A stretch of DNA of 64,000 nucleotides from contig DATKRO010000104.1 of assembly GCA_035532115.1 (NCBI GenBank), positions 1 through 64,000 of the forward strand, in the 5' to 3' direction. Shown one piece after another: positions 58,155 through 64,000 of this stretch. The DNA is from Acaudatibacter sp035532115 (lineage in GTDB: Bacteria; Pseudomonadota; Alphaproteobacteria; Caulobacterales; Caulobacteraceae). Position 1 is the first letter of the stretch, and the number at the start of each line of letters is the position of its first letter. The notes under the pieces are model-generated. The model was given only the letters and a program-made list of their open reading frames with translations, was not told where the DNA came from and did no database searches. Position numbers and translations under genes: made by a program.

Positions 58155-58766
58155 TTAGTCTGGCAAAGCTAGGCGCGGTCTTAGGCCGTTGAGCGCTGCA
58201 TCAATGATTGTATCGACGAAGCGCGCATCGAAGGGCGCGTGTCCAATCAGCAGCCGAAAATACAATGGCGCGTAGAGCAGATCCAAGGTCGCCTCGATAT
58301 CCAGATCGCTCCGCACCTGCCCGGCGGCAACCGCCAGCTCGATAAGCGCCCGGCCCTCCTCGCGGCTTTTCATGATGAAGTGATTTCGGAATACCTTGGC
58401 CAGTTCGCTGTCGCTCTGCGCAGCCGCGATCATGAGGGCGGTGTTGCGGCCCGCTCGTGTCGAAAGCGTCTCGGCCACCGCGCGCAAGTGACGACGCAGC
58501 GCCGCGAGCACGCCCCCCTGTCGGTCGGCGGGAGCTAATCCTTTCGTCGCCTCCAGAAACGCCGCCATGGCCACGGCCGAGGCGTTTGGCCACTCGCGAT
58601 AGATGGTCGGTTTGCCGACGCTCGCCCGCTTTGCGATGGCCTCCATCGTAACGGCGGCAATGCCGCCTTCATCAAGCAGCGCAGACGCGGCGGCGAGGAT
58701 TCGCTCTCGCGCCTTCGCATCGCGCGGGCGGCCACTTCTTTGGACTGGCTTGGTTTCGGACGACAT
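58155..58766 (-). CDS. TetR family transcriptional repressor (transposon cargo)
   Basis: A 203-residue regulator. The N-terminal helix-turn-helix is clear: RERILAAASALLDEGGIAAV, TMEAIAKRASVGKPTIYREW. The C-terminal part (RHLRAVAETLSTRAGRNTAL, DLDIEATLDLLYAPLYFRLL) is the TetR_C ligand/dimer domain of the AcrR-like group with a long C-terminal helix. The ATG at 58766 is 67 bases from the VOC gene start, back to back, with a perfect palindrome between them. It most likely represses itself and the VOC/membrane-protein genes until a ligand releases it. Confidence 0.92.
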   Translation of the reverse strand: MSSETKPVQRSGRPRDAKARERILAAASALLDEGGIAAVTMEAIAKRASVGKPTIYREWPNASAVAMAAFLEATKGLAPADRQGGVLAALRRHLRAVAETLSTRAGRNTALMIAAAQSDSELAKVFRNHFIMKSREEGRALIELAVAAGQVRSDLDIEATLDLLYAPLYFRLLIGHAPFDARFVDTIIDAALNGLRPRLALPD

Positions 58767-58768
58767 GC

Positions 58769-58796
58769 TTGACGAAGCGACTCATTCCATTACGAT
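58769..58796 (+). promoter_or_regulatory. Promoter of the VOC gene
   Basis: TTGACG (58769-58774) and TACGAT (58791-58796), 16-base spacer. The -10 box lies inside the TetR palindrome, so binding of the repressor would block RNA polymerase. Confidence 0.5.
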
Positions 58797-58808
58797 ACGT
58801 ATCGTAAT
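58789..58808. promoter_or_regulatory. TetR operator: perfect 20-bp palindrome
   Basis: ATTACGATACGTATCGTAAT is fully symmetrical and sits between the divergent tetR and VOC genes, the expected place and form for a TetR-family operator. Confidence 0.8.
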
Positions 58809-58833
58809 TGACTCTCAGCGAAAGGCAAAGCAA

Positions 58834-59295
58834 ATGTCCACCGTTGATCCGTCCGCTCACCCCCTGACCTTGACGCCTCATATCACGGTGAAGGGCGCGG
58901 CCGAGGCGATCGCCTTTTACATAAGGGTGTTCGGGGCCGTGGAGCGATTTCGCCTGACCGACCCGACCGGCCACGTCGGGCACGCGGAACTGCAGATCGG
59001 CGACGGCGAGATCTATCTGAATGACGAATCTCCGAGTTTTGGAGCGCTGGCCCCGCCCACCATCGGCGGCACGCCCATCCGACTGCACCTCTATGTCGCG
59101 GACGTAGACGCCGTGATGAAGACCGCGCACGCCGCCGGCGCTACCGTGCTGCGCCCAGCAGAAGACAAGTTCTACGGTGACCGCACCGGCATGATCGCCG
59201 ATCCGTTCGGCCACGAATGGGCGCTGGCCACGCGCAAGGACGCGGTGACCGCGCAAGATATGCAAAAGCGCTACGACCAGGCCGTCCTGGGCTGA
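58834..59295 (+). CDS. VOC family protein, PhnB/glyoxalase-like (transposon cargo)
   Basis: A 153-residue protein of the vicinal-oxygen-chelate superfamily. It has two beta-alpha-beta-beta-beta modules: LTPHITVKGAAEAIAFYIRV with GHAELQIGDGEIYLND, and IRLHLYVADVDAVMKTAHAA with FYGDRTGMIADPFGHEWALA. This pattern is typical of the PhnB-like group, whose activities are mostly unknown; related folds include glyoxalase I, dioxygenases and bleomycin-binding proteins. The ATG at 58834 follows AAAGG. It is under the TetR palindrome and is followed by a membrane-protein gene. Confidence 0.88.
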   Translation: MSTVDPSAHPLTLTPHITVKGAAEAIAFYIRVFGAVERFRLTDPTGHVGHAELQIGDGEIYLNDESPSFGALAPPTIGGTPIRLHLYVADVDAVMKTAHAAGATVLRPAEDKFYGDRTGMIADPFGHEWALATRKDAVTAQDMQKRYDQAVLG

Positions 59296-59311
59296 GCGGT
59301 TGGCGACCGCC

Positions 59312-59935
59312 ATGGCCTTGACCAGAACCTCGCTGATGTCGCCGGCAAGACCCGCAAGCTCCCGGCGCCATAGCGGCTTGCTCGCGATCGCTGGCATCAC
59401 CATCGCCGTGCTGATCATCGCAGCCGCCGTGGTTTCCACTGGCCCAGGCTTGGGAGGCTGGCGGAACGCCACCCATCTCACCGCGCGCTTTTCCGCCTTG
59501 TTATTTCTCGTGGTGTTTGTTTCGGGCGCGCTGGCGCGATTGGCGCCGGGCGACGCCACACGAACCCTGCTTCGCGAACGCCGGGGCGTCGGTCTTGGGT
59601 TCGCCGGCGCACACTTTGTCCATCTCGGCGCCGTCGTGACCTATCTGTCGATGGGAGGATCGATGCCGCCGATCTTCGTCCCCGTCCTTGGGGGCTTCGG
59701 GTATGTGCTGATCGCACTGATGGCCATGACATCGAATGATTGGTCGGTGCGCGCCCTCGGCCGAAACTGGAAACGTCTTCATATGTTCGGCGTCTCCTAT
59801 CTGTGGTTGGCGTTTGCCTTCAACTATGCAGGCCCCCTTGCGCGGCCGGGTTTTCCCGATCCCATCTACTATCTGATGTCAGCACTGTTCTTAAGTGCAC
59901 TCGCCTTTCGTTTGATCTGTCGCGCGCGGTCATAG
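59312..59935 (+). CDS. Multi-helix membrane protein, ferric-reductase-like/MsrQ-like (transposon cargo)
   Basis: A protein of about 207 residues with roughly six membrane segments, among them GLLAIAGITIAVLIIAAAVV, a helix within ARFSALLFLVVFVSGALARL and FGYVLIALMAMTS. Histidines inside helices (NATHLTARF, GAHFVHLGAV, KRLHMFGVSYLWL) fit b-type heme ligands as in the ferric reductase/MsrQ transmembrane domain. The family match is moderate. It starts about 17 bases after the VOC gene, so both are one unit. An ATG at 59312 is used; TTG at 59300 and ATG at 59336 are alternatives. Confidence 0.68.
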   Translation: MALTRTSLMSPARPASSRRHSGLLAIAGITIAVLIIAAAVVSTGPGLGGWRNATHLTARFSALLFLVVFVSGALARLAPGDATRTLLRERRGVGLGFAGAHFVHLGAVVTYLSMGGSMPPIFVPVLGGFGYVLIALMAMTSNDWSVRALGRNWKRLHMFGVSYLWLAFAFNYAGPLARPGFPDPIYYLMSALFLSALAFRLICRARS

Positions 59936-60109
59936 CGCAACGAAGAGAGGTGCCCGCACGCACGACTTGATCCTTAGTCCTGGCGAAAGCGGCCATCTTC
60001 ACCTCAGGCGCTGGTCACTGCGCAAGAAAATCCTCTCGGTGGCCAAAGCAACATCCGCTCAGGGTCGATTCCCGTCGCGCGCAGGTCGCCAGAAAGCGGA
60101 CATTCAATC

Positions 60110-60165
60110 TGTTCATGGTCTGTCCGGTCTAGCGCCGTCCGTGCAACAAACCTTGAGGTGCCCCC
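60110..60165 (-). repeat. Right terminal inverted repeat of the Tn3-family element
   Basis: Reverse complement of the left end with two differences, ending in GGTGCCCCC at 60165. The 170 bases between it and the membrane-protein gene hold no recognisable gene. Confidence 0.9.
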
Positions 60166-60170
60166 AACGC
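60166..60170. repeat. Target-site duplication, right copy (AACGC)
   Basis: AACGC directly follows the right inverted repeat and matches the left copy at 55364-55368. Confidence 0.9.
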
Positions 60171-60520
60171 CGAGTGACGCTGGGCGAACGAGCTGACGCT
60201 GGCGGTGCGCAGGCCCGCACGCCTCAGCAGCCAGGGGAAGCTCTCGGTCTGCAGGCGCGACCAGAACTGCCGGTCCGGGCCGCCGATCACCGGGTCGGCG
60301 TCGACGCCGCCGTGGTTGACGACGCCGTTGTGGATGCCGAAGCGCCCGGTCAGCAGCGCCGTCCGGCTCGGCAGGCAGGGCGTATCCGACGCGTGCACGT
60401 TCTCGAACACCAGACCCTGCCGCGCCACGGCGTCGATGTTGGGACTGGTGCGGCGATGATAGCCGTAGCAGCCCAGGTGGTCGGGCCGCGGGTGTCGATG
60501 TCGATGTAGAGAAAGCGCAT
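60166..60520 (-). pseudogene. Sulfatase, 5' part (with a one-base deletion)
   Basis: The start ATG at 60520 gives MRFLYIDIDTRG with metal-binding Asp residues. One base is missing in the C run at about 60484-60487; the other frame then continues PDHLGCYGYHRRTSPNID, the formylglycine site DTPCLPSRTALLTGRFG (C-x-P-S-R) and SSFAQRHSAL up to the transposon. The gene thus carries a frameshift, an insertion and, in its 3' part, a stop codon. It starts 83 bases after rsgA on the same strand. Confidence 0.82.
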
Positions 60521-60603
60521 GGGGCATCCCGCCGCCGCCCGGACCTTGGCGGGGGATCTTGTCGCATTGCGGCGCGCCCCGGCGCAACGGGCGACCGCCG
60601 GCC

Positions 60604-61674
60604 TCAGAGATCGCGTGTCTTCGCCTTCATCCGCGCCCGGCCTTCCTTGCCGGCGGCGATCCAGCGGCGGCGGTGGGCCTCGCGGGCCTGGCGATCCTCC
60701 TTCCGCTCCTGGAAGGCGAGCTCGCGCTTCAGCTTGCGAAAACTGGTCCAGCGGCCGGGGTCGAGCCGCCCCTCCTCCAGCGCCTGGCGGACGGCGCAAC
60801 CGGGTTCGTCGCCGTGGCCGCAATCGGCGAAGCGGCAGGCTTGGGCCAGGGCCTCGACGTCCTCGAAAGTCGCCGACAACCCCGCCTCGGCGTCGATCAG
60901 CCCCAGCTCGCGCATGCCCGGCGTGTCGAGGACGAGGGCGCCGGAGGCGAGCAGCACCAGTTCGCGATGGCTGGTGGTGTGGCGCCCGTGCGCGTCGTCC
61001 TCGCGGATCGCGGCCGTGGCCATCCGGGCTTCGCCGGCAAGGGCGTTGACGAGGGTCGACTTGCCGACGCCGGACGATCCGACCAGCACGGCGGTTTCGC
61101 CGGGCTTCAGCTGCGCGGCGAGCGCCTGCATCCCCTCGCCGGTGACGGCCGAGACCGCCAGCACCGGCGCGCCGAAGGCGAGGCCCTCCGCGGCGGCGAC
61201 GGCGCCGGGCGCATCGGCGGCGAGGTCCGACTTGGTCAGGACGACCACAGGCCGCGCCCCGCTCTGCCAGGCCGTGGCGAGGTAGCGCTCCAGACGCCGC
61301 GCATTGAAGTCGGCGTTGAGGGAGGCGACCAGGAAGGCGACGTCGACATTGGCGGCCACCACCTGCTCCGTCGCGAGCGAATGCGCCGCCTTGCGCACGA
61401 AGGCGGTGCGGCGCGGCAGCACCGCCTGGATGGTGGCGGCCATCTCGCCGGGCCTGGCCGCCGCCGCGACCCAGTCGCCGACGGCCGGATATCCGCCGCT
61501 CGGCGCCTCGTGGGCCAGCCGTCCCGAGATCTGGGAGGTCAGCTCGCCCAGGTCGGTGACCAGGATGAAGAGGCCGCGTTGCTGGACGGCGATGCGGCCA
61601 GGGACGAGCCCGCGCACGGCGAAGGGCTCGAAAGCGCGCTGGAGTGCGTCGCTCCAGCCGAAGGAATGGATCAA
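60604..61674 (-). CDS. rsgA: Ribosome small subunit GTPase RsgA (YjeQ)
   Basis: RsgA binds immature 30S subunits and checks the decoding centre. The 356-residue product has an N-terminal OB fold, a circularly permuted GTPase in which TKSD (G4) comes before GSSGVGKST (G1), then VLDTPGMRELGL (G3), and a zinc finger CRFADCGHGDEPGCAV. The start is a TTG at 61674 with GAGGA eight bases in front; this GAGGA can be paired with an upstream segment. A 19-codon leader ORF precedes it. Confidence 0.95.
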   Translation of the reverse strand: MIHSFGWSDALQRAFEPFAVRGLVPGRIAVQQRGLFILVTDLGELTSQISGRLAHEAPSGGYPAVGDWVAAAARPGEMAATIQAVLPRRTAFVRKAAHSLATEQVVAANVDVAFLVASLNADFNARRLERYLATAWQSGARPVVVLTKSDLAADAPGAVAAAEGLAFGAPVLAVSAVTGEGMQALAAQLKPGETAVLVGSSGVGKSTLVNALAGEARMATAAIREDDAHGRHTTSHRELVLLASGALVLDTPGMRELGLIDAEAGLSATFEDVEALAQACRFADCGHGDEPGCAVRQALEEGRLDPGRWTSFRKLKRELAFQERKEDRQAREAHRRRWIAAGKEGRARMKAKTRDL

Positions 61675-61681
61675 GTGGAAT

Positions 61682-61720
61682 GTCCTCGGGATCGGCGTTG
61701 GGGATCGGCGCCGCGAGGAC
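61682..61720 (-). promoter_or_regulatory. Candidate translational attenuator: hairpin covering the rsgA Shine-Dalgarno site
   Basis: Read on the minus strand, GTCCTCG (61720-61714) lies four bases after the leader ORF stop and is a perfect complement of CGAGGAC (61688-61682), which contains the GAGGA that serves the rsgA TTG start. An inner GGCG/CGCC pairing can extend the stem. A ribosome halted at the end of the leader ORF would cover the first arm and free the Shine-Dalgarno site. Confidence 0.55.
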
Positions 61721-61724
61721 GGCG

Positions 61725-61784
61725 TCAGAGCGCGCGCAGCCTCGCCAGGCGCCGCAGGAGGGCGGCGCGGATGAACACAGTCAT
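61725..61784 (-). CDS. 19-residue leader peptide upstream of rsgA
   Basis: A short frame MTVFIRAALLRRLARLRAL is preceded by a near-perfect ribosome binding site (AAGGAGG, eight bases before ATG), stronger than that of rsgA. Five of 19 residues are arginine, including one AGG codon, and six are leucine. Its stop lies 50 bases before the rsgA start and next to the first arm of a hairpin that hides the rsgA ribosome binding site. I know of no named family. A small amphipathic membrane peptide is an alternative reading. Confidence 0.55.
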   Translation of the reverse strand: MTVFIRAALLRRLARLRAL

Positions 61785-62108
61785 TTGCTTACCCTCCTTT
61801 GCGTCTCTTGGATGGACGCATGGACGCTAGCCCTGGCGTCCCGGGCGGTCAATCGGTCCGTCGGTCCGTCAGAGTCCCCACGGCAGAGAGCCCGATCGGC
61901 GAGACGCTCATCATCGTCGTCATCCCGGCCAAGCGCAGCGCGAGCCGGGGCCGACGCGCCGCAGCCGAGATGGAAGTCGCCTCGGAGGCGGCGGCCCCGG
62001 CCCCCGGGTCGCCCTTTCAGGCCGTCCGGGGAGACGGCGATGGTGTTCAAACCTCCGCGAATTAGCCCTTTCGCAATCCGACCGTATCGCCCGCCAGGCC
62101 TTCGCGGC
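61785..62108. other. 324-bp intergenic region between hutG-like gene and the rsgA leader
   Basis: No gene is seen. It contains a short tandem CGGTCCGT(C) repeat near 61853-61870 and, near 61917-61950, words (GTCATCCCGGCC, GCGAGCCGGGG) that recall a dispersed repeat of alphaproteobacteria. The promoter of the rsgA leader should lie here, but no clear -35/-10 pair stands out. Confidence 0.4.
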
Positions 62109-63020
62109 TCAGATGTCGCGCCAGTCGGCCTCGGCGAGGGCGGCGCAGAAGCGCTCCAGGTCCGCCTGCAATCGCGCGAAACCCTCGGTGGGCGAAAGGC
62201 TGGCCTCGTCGTAGTAGAGAGCCCGGTTGAGTTCGATCTGAAGCGCATGCACCTTGCGGCCCGGCCGCCCGTAGTGCTCGGTGGTGTAGCCTCCCGCGTA
62301 GGGCGCATTGCGGGCGACGCGATAGCCGAGGCCGCCGAGGTGACGTTCCACGAACCGGGTGAGGCCCGCCGAACAGGCGACGCCGAAGCGGTCGCCCAGC
62401 ACCACGTCGAAAGCCTCGGAGGCGCGCGCGTAGCCGATGGCGCCCTGGCCGCTGGGCGCGGCGGCGGCGGGCATCGAGTGCCAGTCGATGAGCACGCACA
62501 CTCCGAAAGCGGCCTTGGCGTCGGCGACCAGCGCGGTCAGGGCCGCATGATAGGGCTGGTGCACCCGGCGAACCCGCGCCTCGGCGTCGGCGAAGGTGAG
62601 CTTGCGGGCATAGATCTCCTGGCCCTCGCAGACGATGCGCGCGATGGCGCCCAGGCCCGCGGCGACGCGGGCGGTGCGCGAGCGGGCGAACGCCGGCAGT
62701 TCGTCCTCGAACATCGAGGCGTCGAGTTCCCAGGGTTCGCGGTTGACATCCAGATAGGCCCTGGCGATCTCGGCGGTGATCAGGGTGTGGCCGAAGCCGG
62801 GCGCGGCGGCGATCAGGCGATCCACCAGGGCATCCTCGGAACGGCGGATGGCGTCGGGACCGAGCCGGGAGGCGGCGAGCATGCTGGCGGGATAGATCCT
62901 GCCCGAGTGCGGCGAGGCGAAGATCACCGGCGTCGCAAGCGTGGTCCCGCTGGGGCGGATCACCGTCAGGGGCGCGGCGAAGGCCGCGTCCGCCGGCGCG
63001 CGCGGCGCTGCGTCGTCCAT
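62109..63020 (-). CDS. N-formylglutamate amidohydrolase
   Basis: A zinc-dependent amidase (HutG/FGase family) that releases formate from N-formylglutamate at the end of histidine breakdown. The 303-residue product has VIFASPHSGRIYP with a metal histidine, DVNREPWELDASMF, VCVLIDWHSMP with a second metal histidine, and VHALQIELNRALYYDE near the end. No other hut genes are adjacent. I use the ATG at 63020 (MDDAAPRAPADAAF); an in-frame start 36 bases upstream exists. It is divergent from cpdR. Confidence 0.9.
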   Translation of the reverse strand: MDDAAPRAPADAAFAAPLTVIRPSGTTLATPVIFASPHSGRIYPASMLAASRLGPDAIRRSEDALVDRLIAAAPGFGHTLITAEIARAYLDVNREPWELDASMFEDELPAFARSRTARVAAGLGAIARIVCEGQEIYARKLTFADAEARVRRVHQPYHAALTALVADAKAAFGVCVLIDWHSMPAAAAPSGQGAIGYARASEAFDVVLGDRFGVACSAGLTRFVERHLGGLGYRVARNAPYAGGYTTEHYGRPGRKVHALQIELNRALYYDEASLSPTEGFARLQADLERFCAALAEADWRDI

Positions 63021-63081
63021 GCGGCGAGTATTCGCGGGGCGAGGCGCCGCGGTCAAACATTCATCTTCGCCCAGGGGTTCA

Positions 63082-63103
63082 TCGCCAATTTACGGCTTGG
63101 CGA
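63082..63103. promoter_or_regulatory. Inverted repeat between the amidohydrolase gene and cpdR
   Basis: TCGCCAA (63082-63088) and TTGGCGA (63097-63103) form perfect 7-bp arms around an 8-base spacer, 47 bases upstream of cpdR. The size suits an operator. No TTAA-N7-TTAA (CtrA) motif is seen there. Confidence 0.4.
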
Positions 63104-63149
63104 CTAGGCTCGGGTCCGCTTCAGCCAGAACGGACCGCCGATCTCCGCC

Positions 63150-63506
63150 ATGCTCCGAATCCTGCTTGCCGAAGACGACGACTCCCTGCGCGGCTTCCTC
63201 AGCCGGGCGTTGGAGCGTGCGGGCTACGAGGTGACGGCGTGCGCCGACGGCGAGGAGGCGGCGGCGGCGCTGGATGGCCACTGGGACCTGCTCCTCACCG
63301 ACATCGTCATGCCCGGGATGGACGGGATCGAGGTGGCGCGGCTGGCGGCGGCGCGCCATCCGGGCCTGCGGATCATGTTCATCACCGGCTTCGCGGCCGT
63401 GGCCCTTTCCGCCGGCGAGCGCGCGCCCGCCGGGGCCAAGGTGCTCTCCAAGCCGATCCACCTGCGCGAGATCGTCGCCGAGGTGGAGCGGATGATGGCG
63501 GCCTGA
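63150..63506 (+). CDS. cpdR: Single-domain response regulator CpdR
   Basis: CpdR is a 118-residue receiver that, when unphosphorylated, directs ClpXP to the cell pole and primes it for degradation of cell-cycle proteins. The product has the acidic pocket (D9, D10), phosphoacceptor D51 (LLLTDIVMPGMDG), T/S in MFITGFAAVAL and K in VLSKPIHLREIV. The segment IMFITGFAAVAL and the tail EVERMMAA are characteristic of CpdR rather than of other small receivers. The ATG at 63150 is standard. Confidence 0.93.
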   Translation: MLRILLAEDDDSLRGFLSRALERAGYEVTACADGEEAAAALDGHWDLLLTDIVMPGMDGIEVARLAAARHPGLRIMFITGFAAVALSAGERAPAGAKVLSKPIHLREIVAEVERMMAA

Positions 63507-63574
63507 CCGGCGCCCCGACCGGCGCCTTGTCGGTCGGGCGCCGGCACGCTATTAGCCCGGTCCTTCCCGTCGGC

Positions 63575-63649
63575 GGACGCGTAGCTCAGCGGGAGAGCAC
63601 CACGTTGACATCGTGGGGGTCACAGGTTCGATCCCTGTCGCGTCCACCA
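63575..63649 (+). tRNA. tRNA-Val (anticodon GAC)
   Basis: 75 bases fold into a full cloverleaf: acceptor GGACGCG/CGCGTCC, D arm with AGCTCAGCGGGAGAGC, anticodon stem CCACG/CGTGG with loop TTGACAT (anticodon GAC at 63607-63609), T arm with GGTTCGATCC, discriminator A and an encoded CCA. It reads GUC and GUU valine codons. Confidence 0.97.
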
Positions 63650-63693
63650 CGCCGTCGATGCCCTGCCGATGCCGGCGCGTCCGCCCTTCAGGC

Positions 63694-64000
63694 TCAGGGC
63701 CTGTAGCCCTTGGGGATCGCGCTCACCTCCGCCGGCGTCAGCTTGCGCACCCCGCTGACCTGGCAGGTCTGGCGGCCGAGGCCGGTGGCGTGGGCGATCA
63801 CCTCGGCGTCGAGGCCGGAGCCCGTGCAGATCCAGTCGCCGCCGCCGCGAGCCACCAGAGCGATGCCATGATCCCAGTTGATGTCCTGGCAGGGCGCGAA
63901 GAGCCGCAGCTGGTAATATTGCTGCACCCCGACGCGCAGATAGACGGTGCGCTGGTCCGGGGTGGCGCTGAAGCTGTCGACGTCGTGGCCCCAGAAGCAT
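63694..64000 (-). CDS. DUF6491-like protein, partial (runs off the right edge)
   Basis: The frame is open from the right edge to a stop at 63694. It reads CFWGHDVDSFSATPDQRTVY, then RVGVQQYYQLRLFAPCQDIN, DHGIALVARGGGDWICTG, GLGRQTCQVSGVRKLTPAEV and ends SAIPKGYRP. Paired cysteines and the CxxIN/HGIAL layout match the small secreted DUF6491 family of Caulobacterales; the function is unknown. The N-terminus with its expected signal peptide lies outside the window. A GTG at 63927 is internal, not the true start. Confidence 0.65.
   Translation of the reverse strand, partial: CFWGHDVDSFSATPDQRTVYLRVGVQQYYQLRLFAPCQDINWDHGIALVARGGGDWICTGSGLDAEVIAHATGLGRQTCQVSGVRKLTPAEVSAIPKGYRP

Larger units (their letters stand above)
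55369..60165. mobile_element. Tn3-family transposon, 4,797 bp, defective core with TetR-VOC-membrane protein cargo
   Basis: The element is bounded by 56-bp inverted repeats beginning GGGGGC and flanked by AACGC duplications. It holds a 5'-truncated Tn3-type transposase (minus), a 5'-truncated serine resolvase (plus) meeting it at about 57735-57745, then a TetR gene, a VOC-family gene and a membrane-protein gene. It sits inside a sulfatase gene. With the transposase N-terminus, the res site and the resolvase catalytic half lost, it should move only with help in trans. Confidence 0.92.

Noticed and set aside
63060..63149. CtrA binding site (TTAA-N7-TTAA) upstream of cpdR
   Set aside because: Looked for and not found; only an inverted repeat of another kind is present.

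Overview
The window is a very GC-rich chromosomal segment of an alphaproteobacterium. It most resembles Caulobacteraceae (Phenylobacterium/Caulobacter type). The grounds are the nfuA-like–tsaB–rimI–fur block, the trpS–murJ–glnD block, a CpdR cell-cycle receiver, an L21 protein with a long basic tail, a YlxR/L7Ae fusion in the nusA–infB operon, and short conserved families (DUF992, DUF6491-like) common in that group. The genus is not settled. Most of the window is ordinary core genome: translation (typA, trpS, trmD, rplS, rplU, rpmA, rimP, nusA, infB, rsgA, one tRNA-Val), cell wall and envelope (murJ, mtgA, opgG, opgH), DNA repair (mutS), nitrogen signalling (glnD) and metal control (fur, a CobW-type GTPase).

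Layout. 1-5.4 kb: typA, an apparently free-standing small RNA gene, and a GH38 alpha-mannosidase. 5.5-16.3 kb: aldo/keto reductase, esterase, fur/rimI/tsaB/nfuA, trpS, murJ, glnD, a lysophospholipase-like hydrolase. 16.4-18.1 kb: a VapBC-type pair, then trmD-rplS. 18.1-18.8 kb: two gene remnants meeting at a rearrangement scar. 18.8-26.5 kb: sugar genes (AGE-family epimerase, rfbA), a double-ATPase ABC protein, and opgH and opgG tail to tail. 26.7-37 kb: mutS, a hybrid histidine kinase, a TadG-like protein, a split mtgA, a nitroreductase, a WD40 protein, an ExbD. 37-48 kb: CobW, rplU-rpmA, two converging GNAT genes (one frameshifted), the rimP-nusA-ylxR-infB operon with a terminator-like leader, a crotonase, a DUF992 protein. 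48.6-51 kb: a quinol-type nitric oxide reductase. 51-60.5 kb: an overlapping-gene operon (sulfatase, globin, crotonase, CocE-type hydrolase) whose sulfatase is cut by a 4,797-bp Tn3-family element. 60.6-64 kb: rsgA with a short leader ORF, an N-formylglutamate amidohydrolase, cpdR, tRNA-Val(GAC), and a DUF6491-like gene running off the edge.

The accessory highlight is the Tn3-family element at 55369-60165. Its 56-bp inverted repeats (two mismatches) and a 5-bp AACGC target duplication are intact. Its transposase and resolvase have both lost their 5' parts at one internal junction, so it should not move on its own. It carries a regulated cargo: a TetR repressor diverging from a VOC/PhnB-like gene and a heme-type membrane protein, with a perfect 20-bp palindrome over the shared promoter. 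Removing the element and one target copy restores the sulfatase frame exactly.

Three candidate RNA regulators are not explained by the genes: a small RNA of about 83 nt at 2193-2275 with CU-rich unpaired segments; a leader ORF plus Shine-Dalgarno-sequestering hairpin before rsgA; and a terminator/anti-terminator pair before rimP-nusA. Single-base frameshifts recur (mtgA, one GNAT, globin, sulfatase), so either local gene decay or residual sequencing error must be considered. All family assignments come from reading motifs; no database search was possible.
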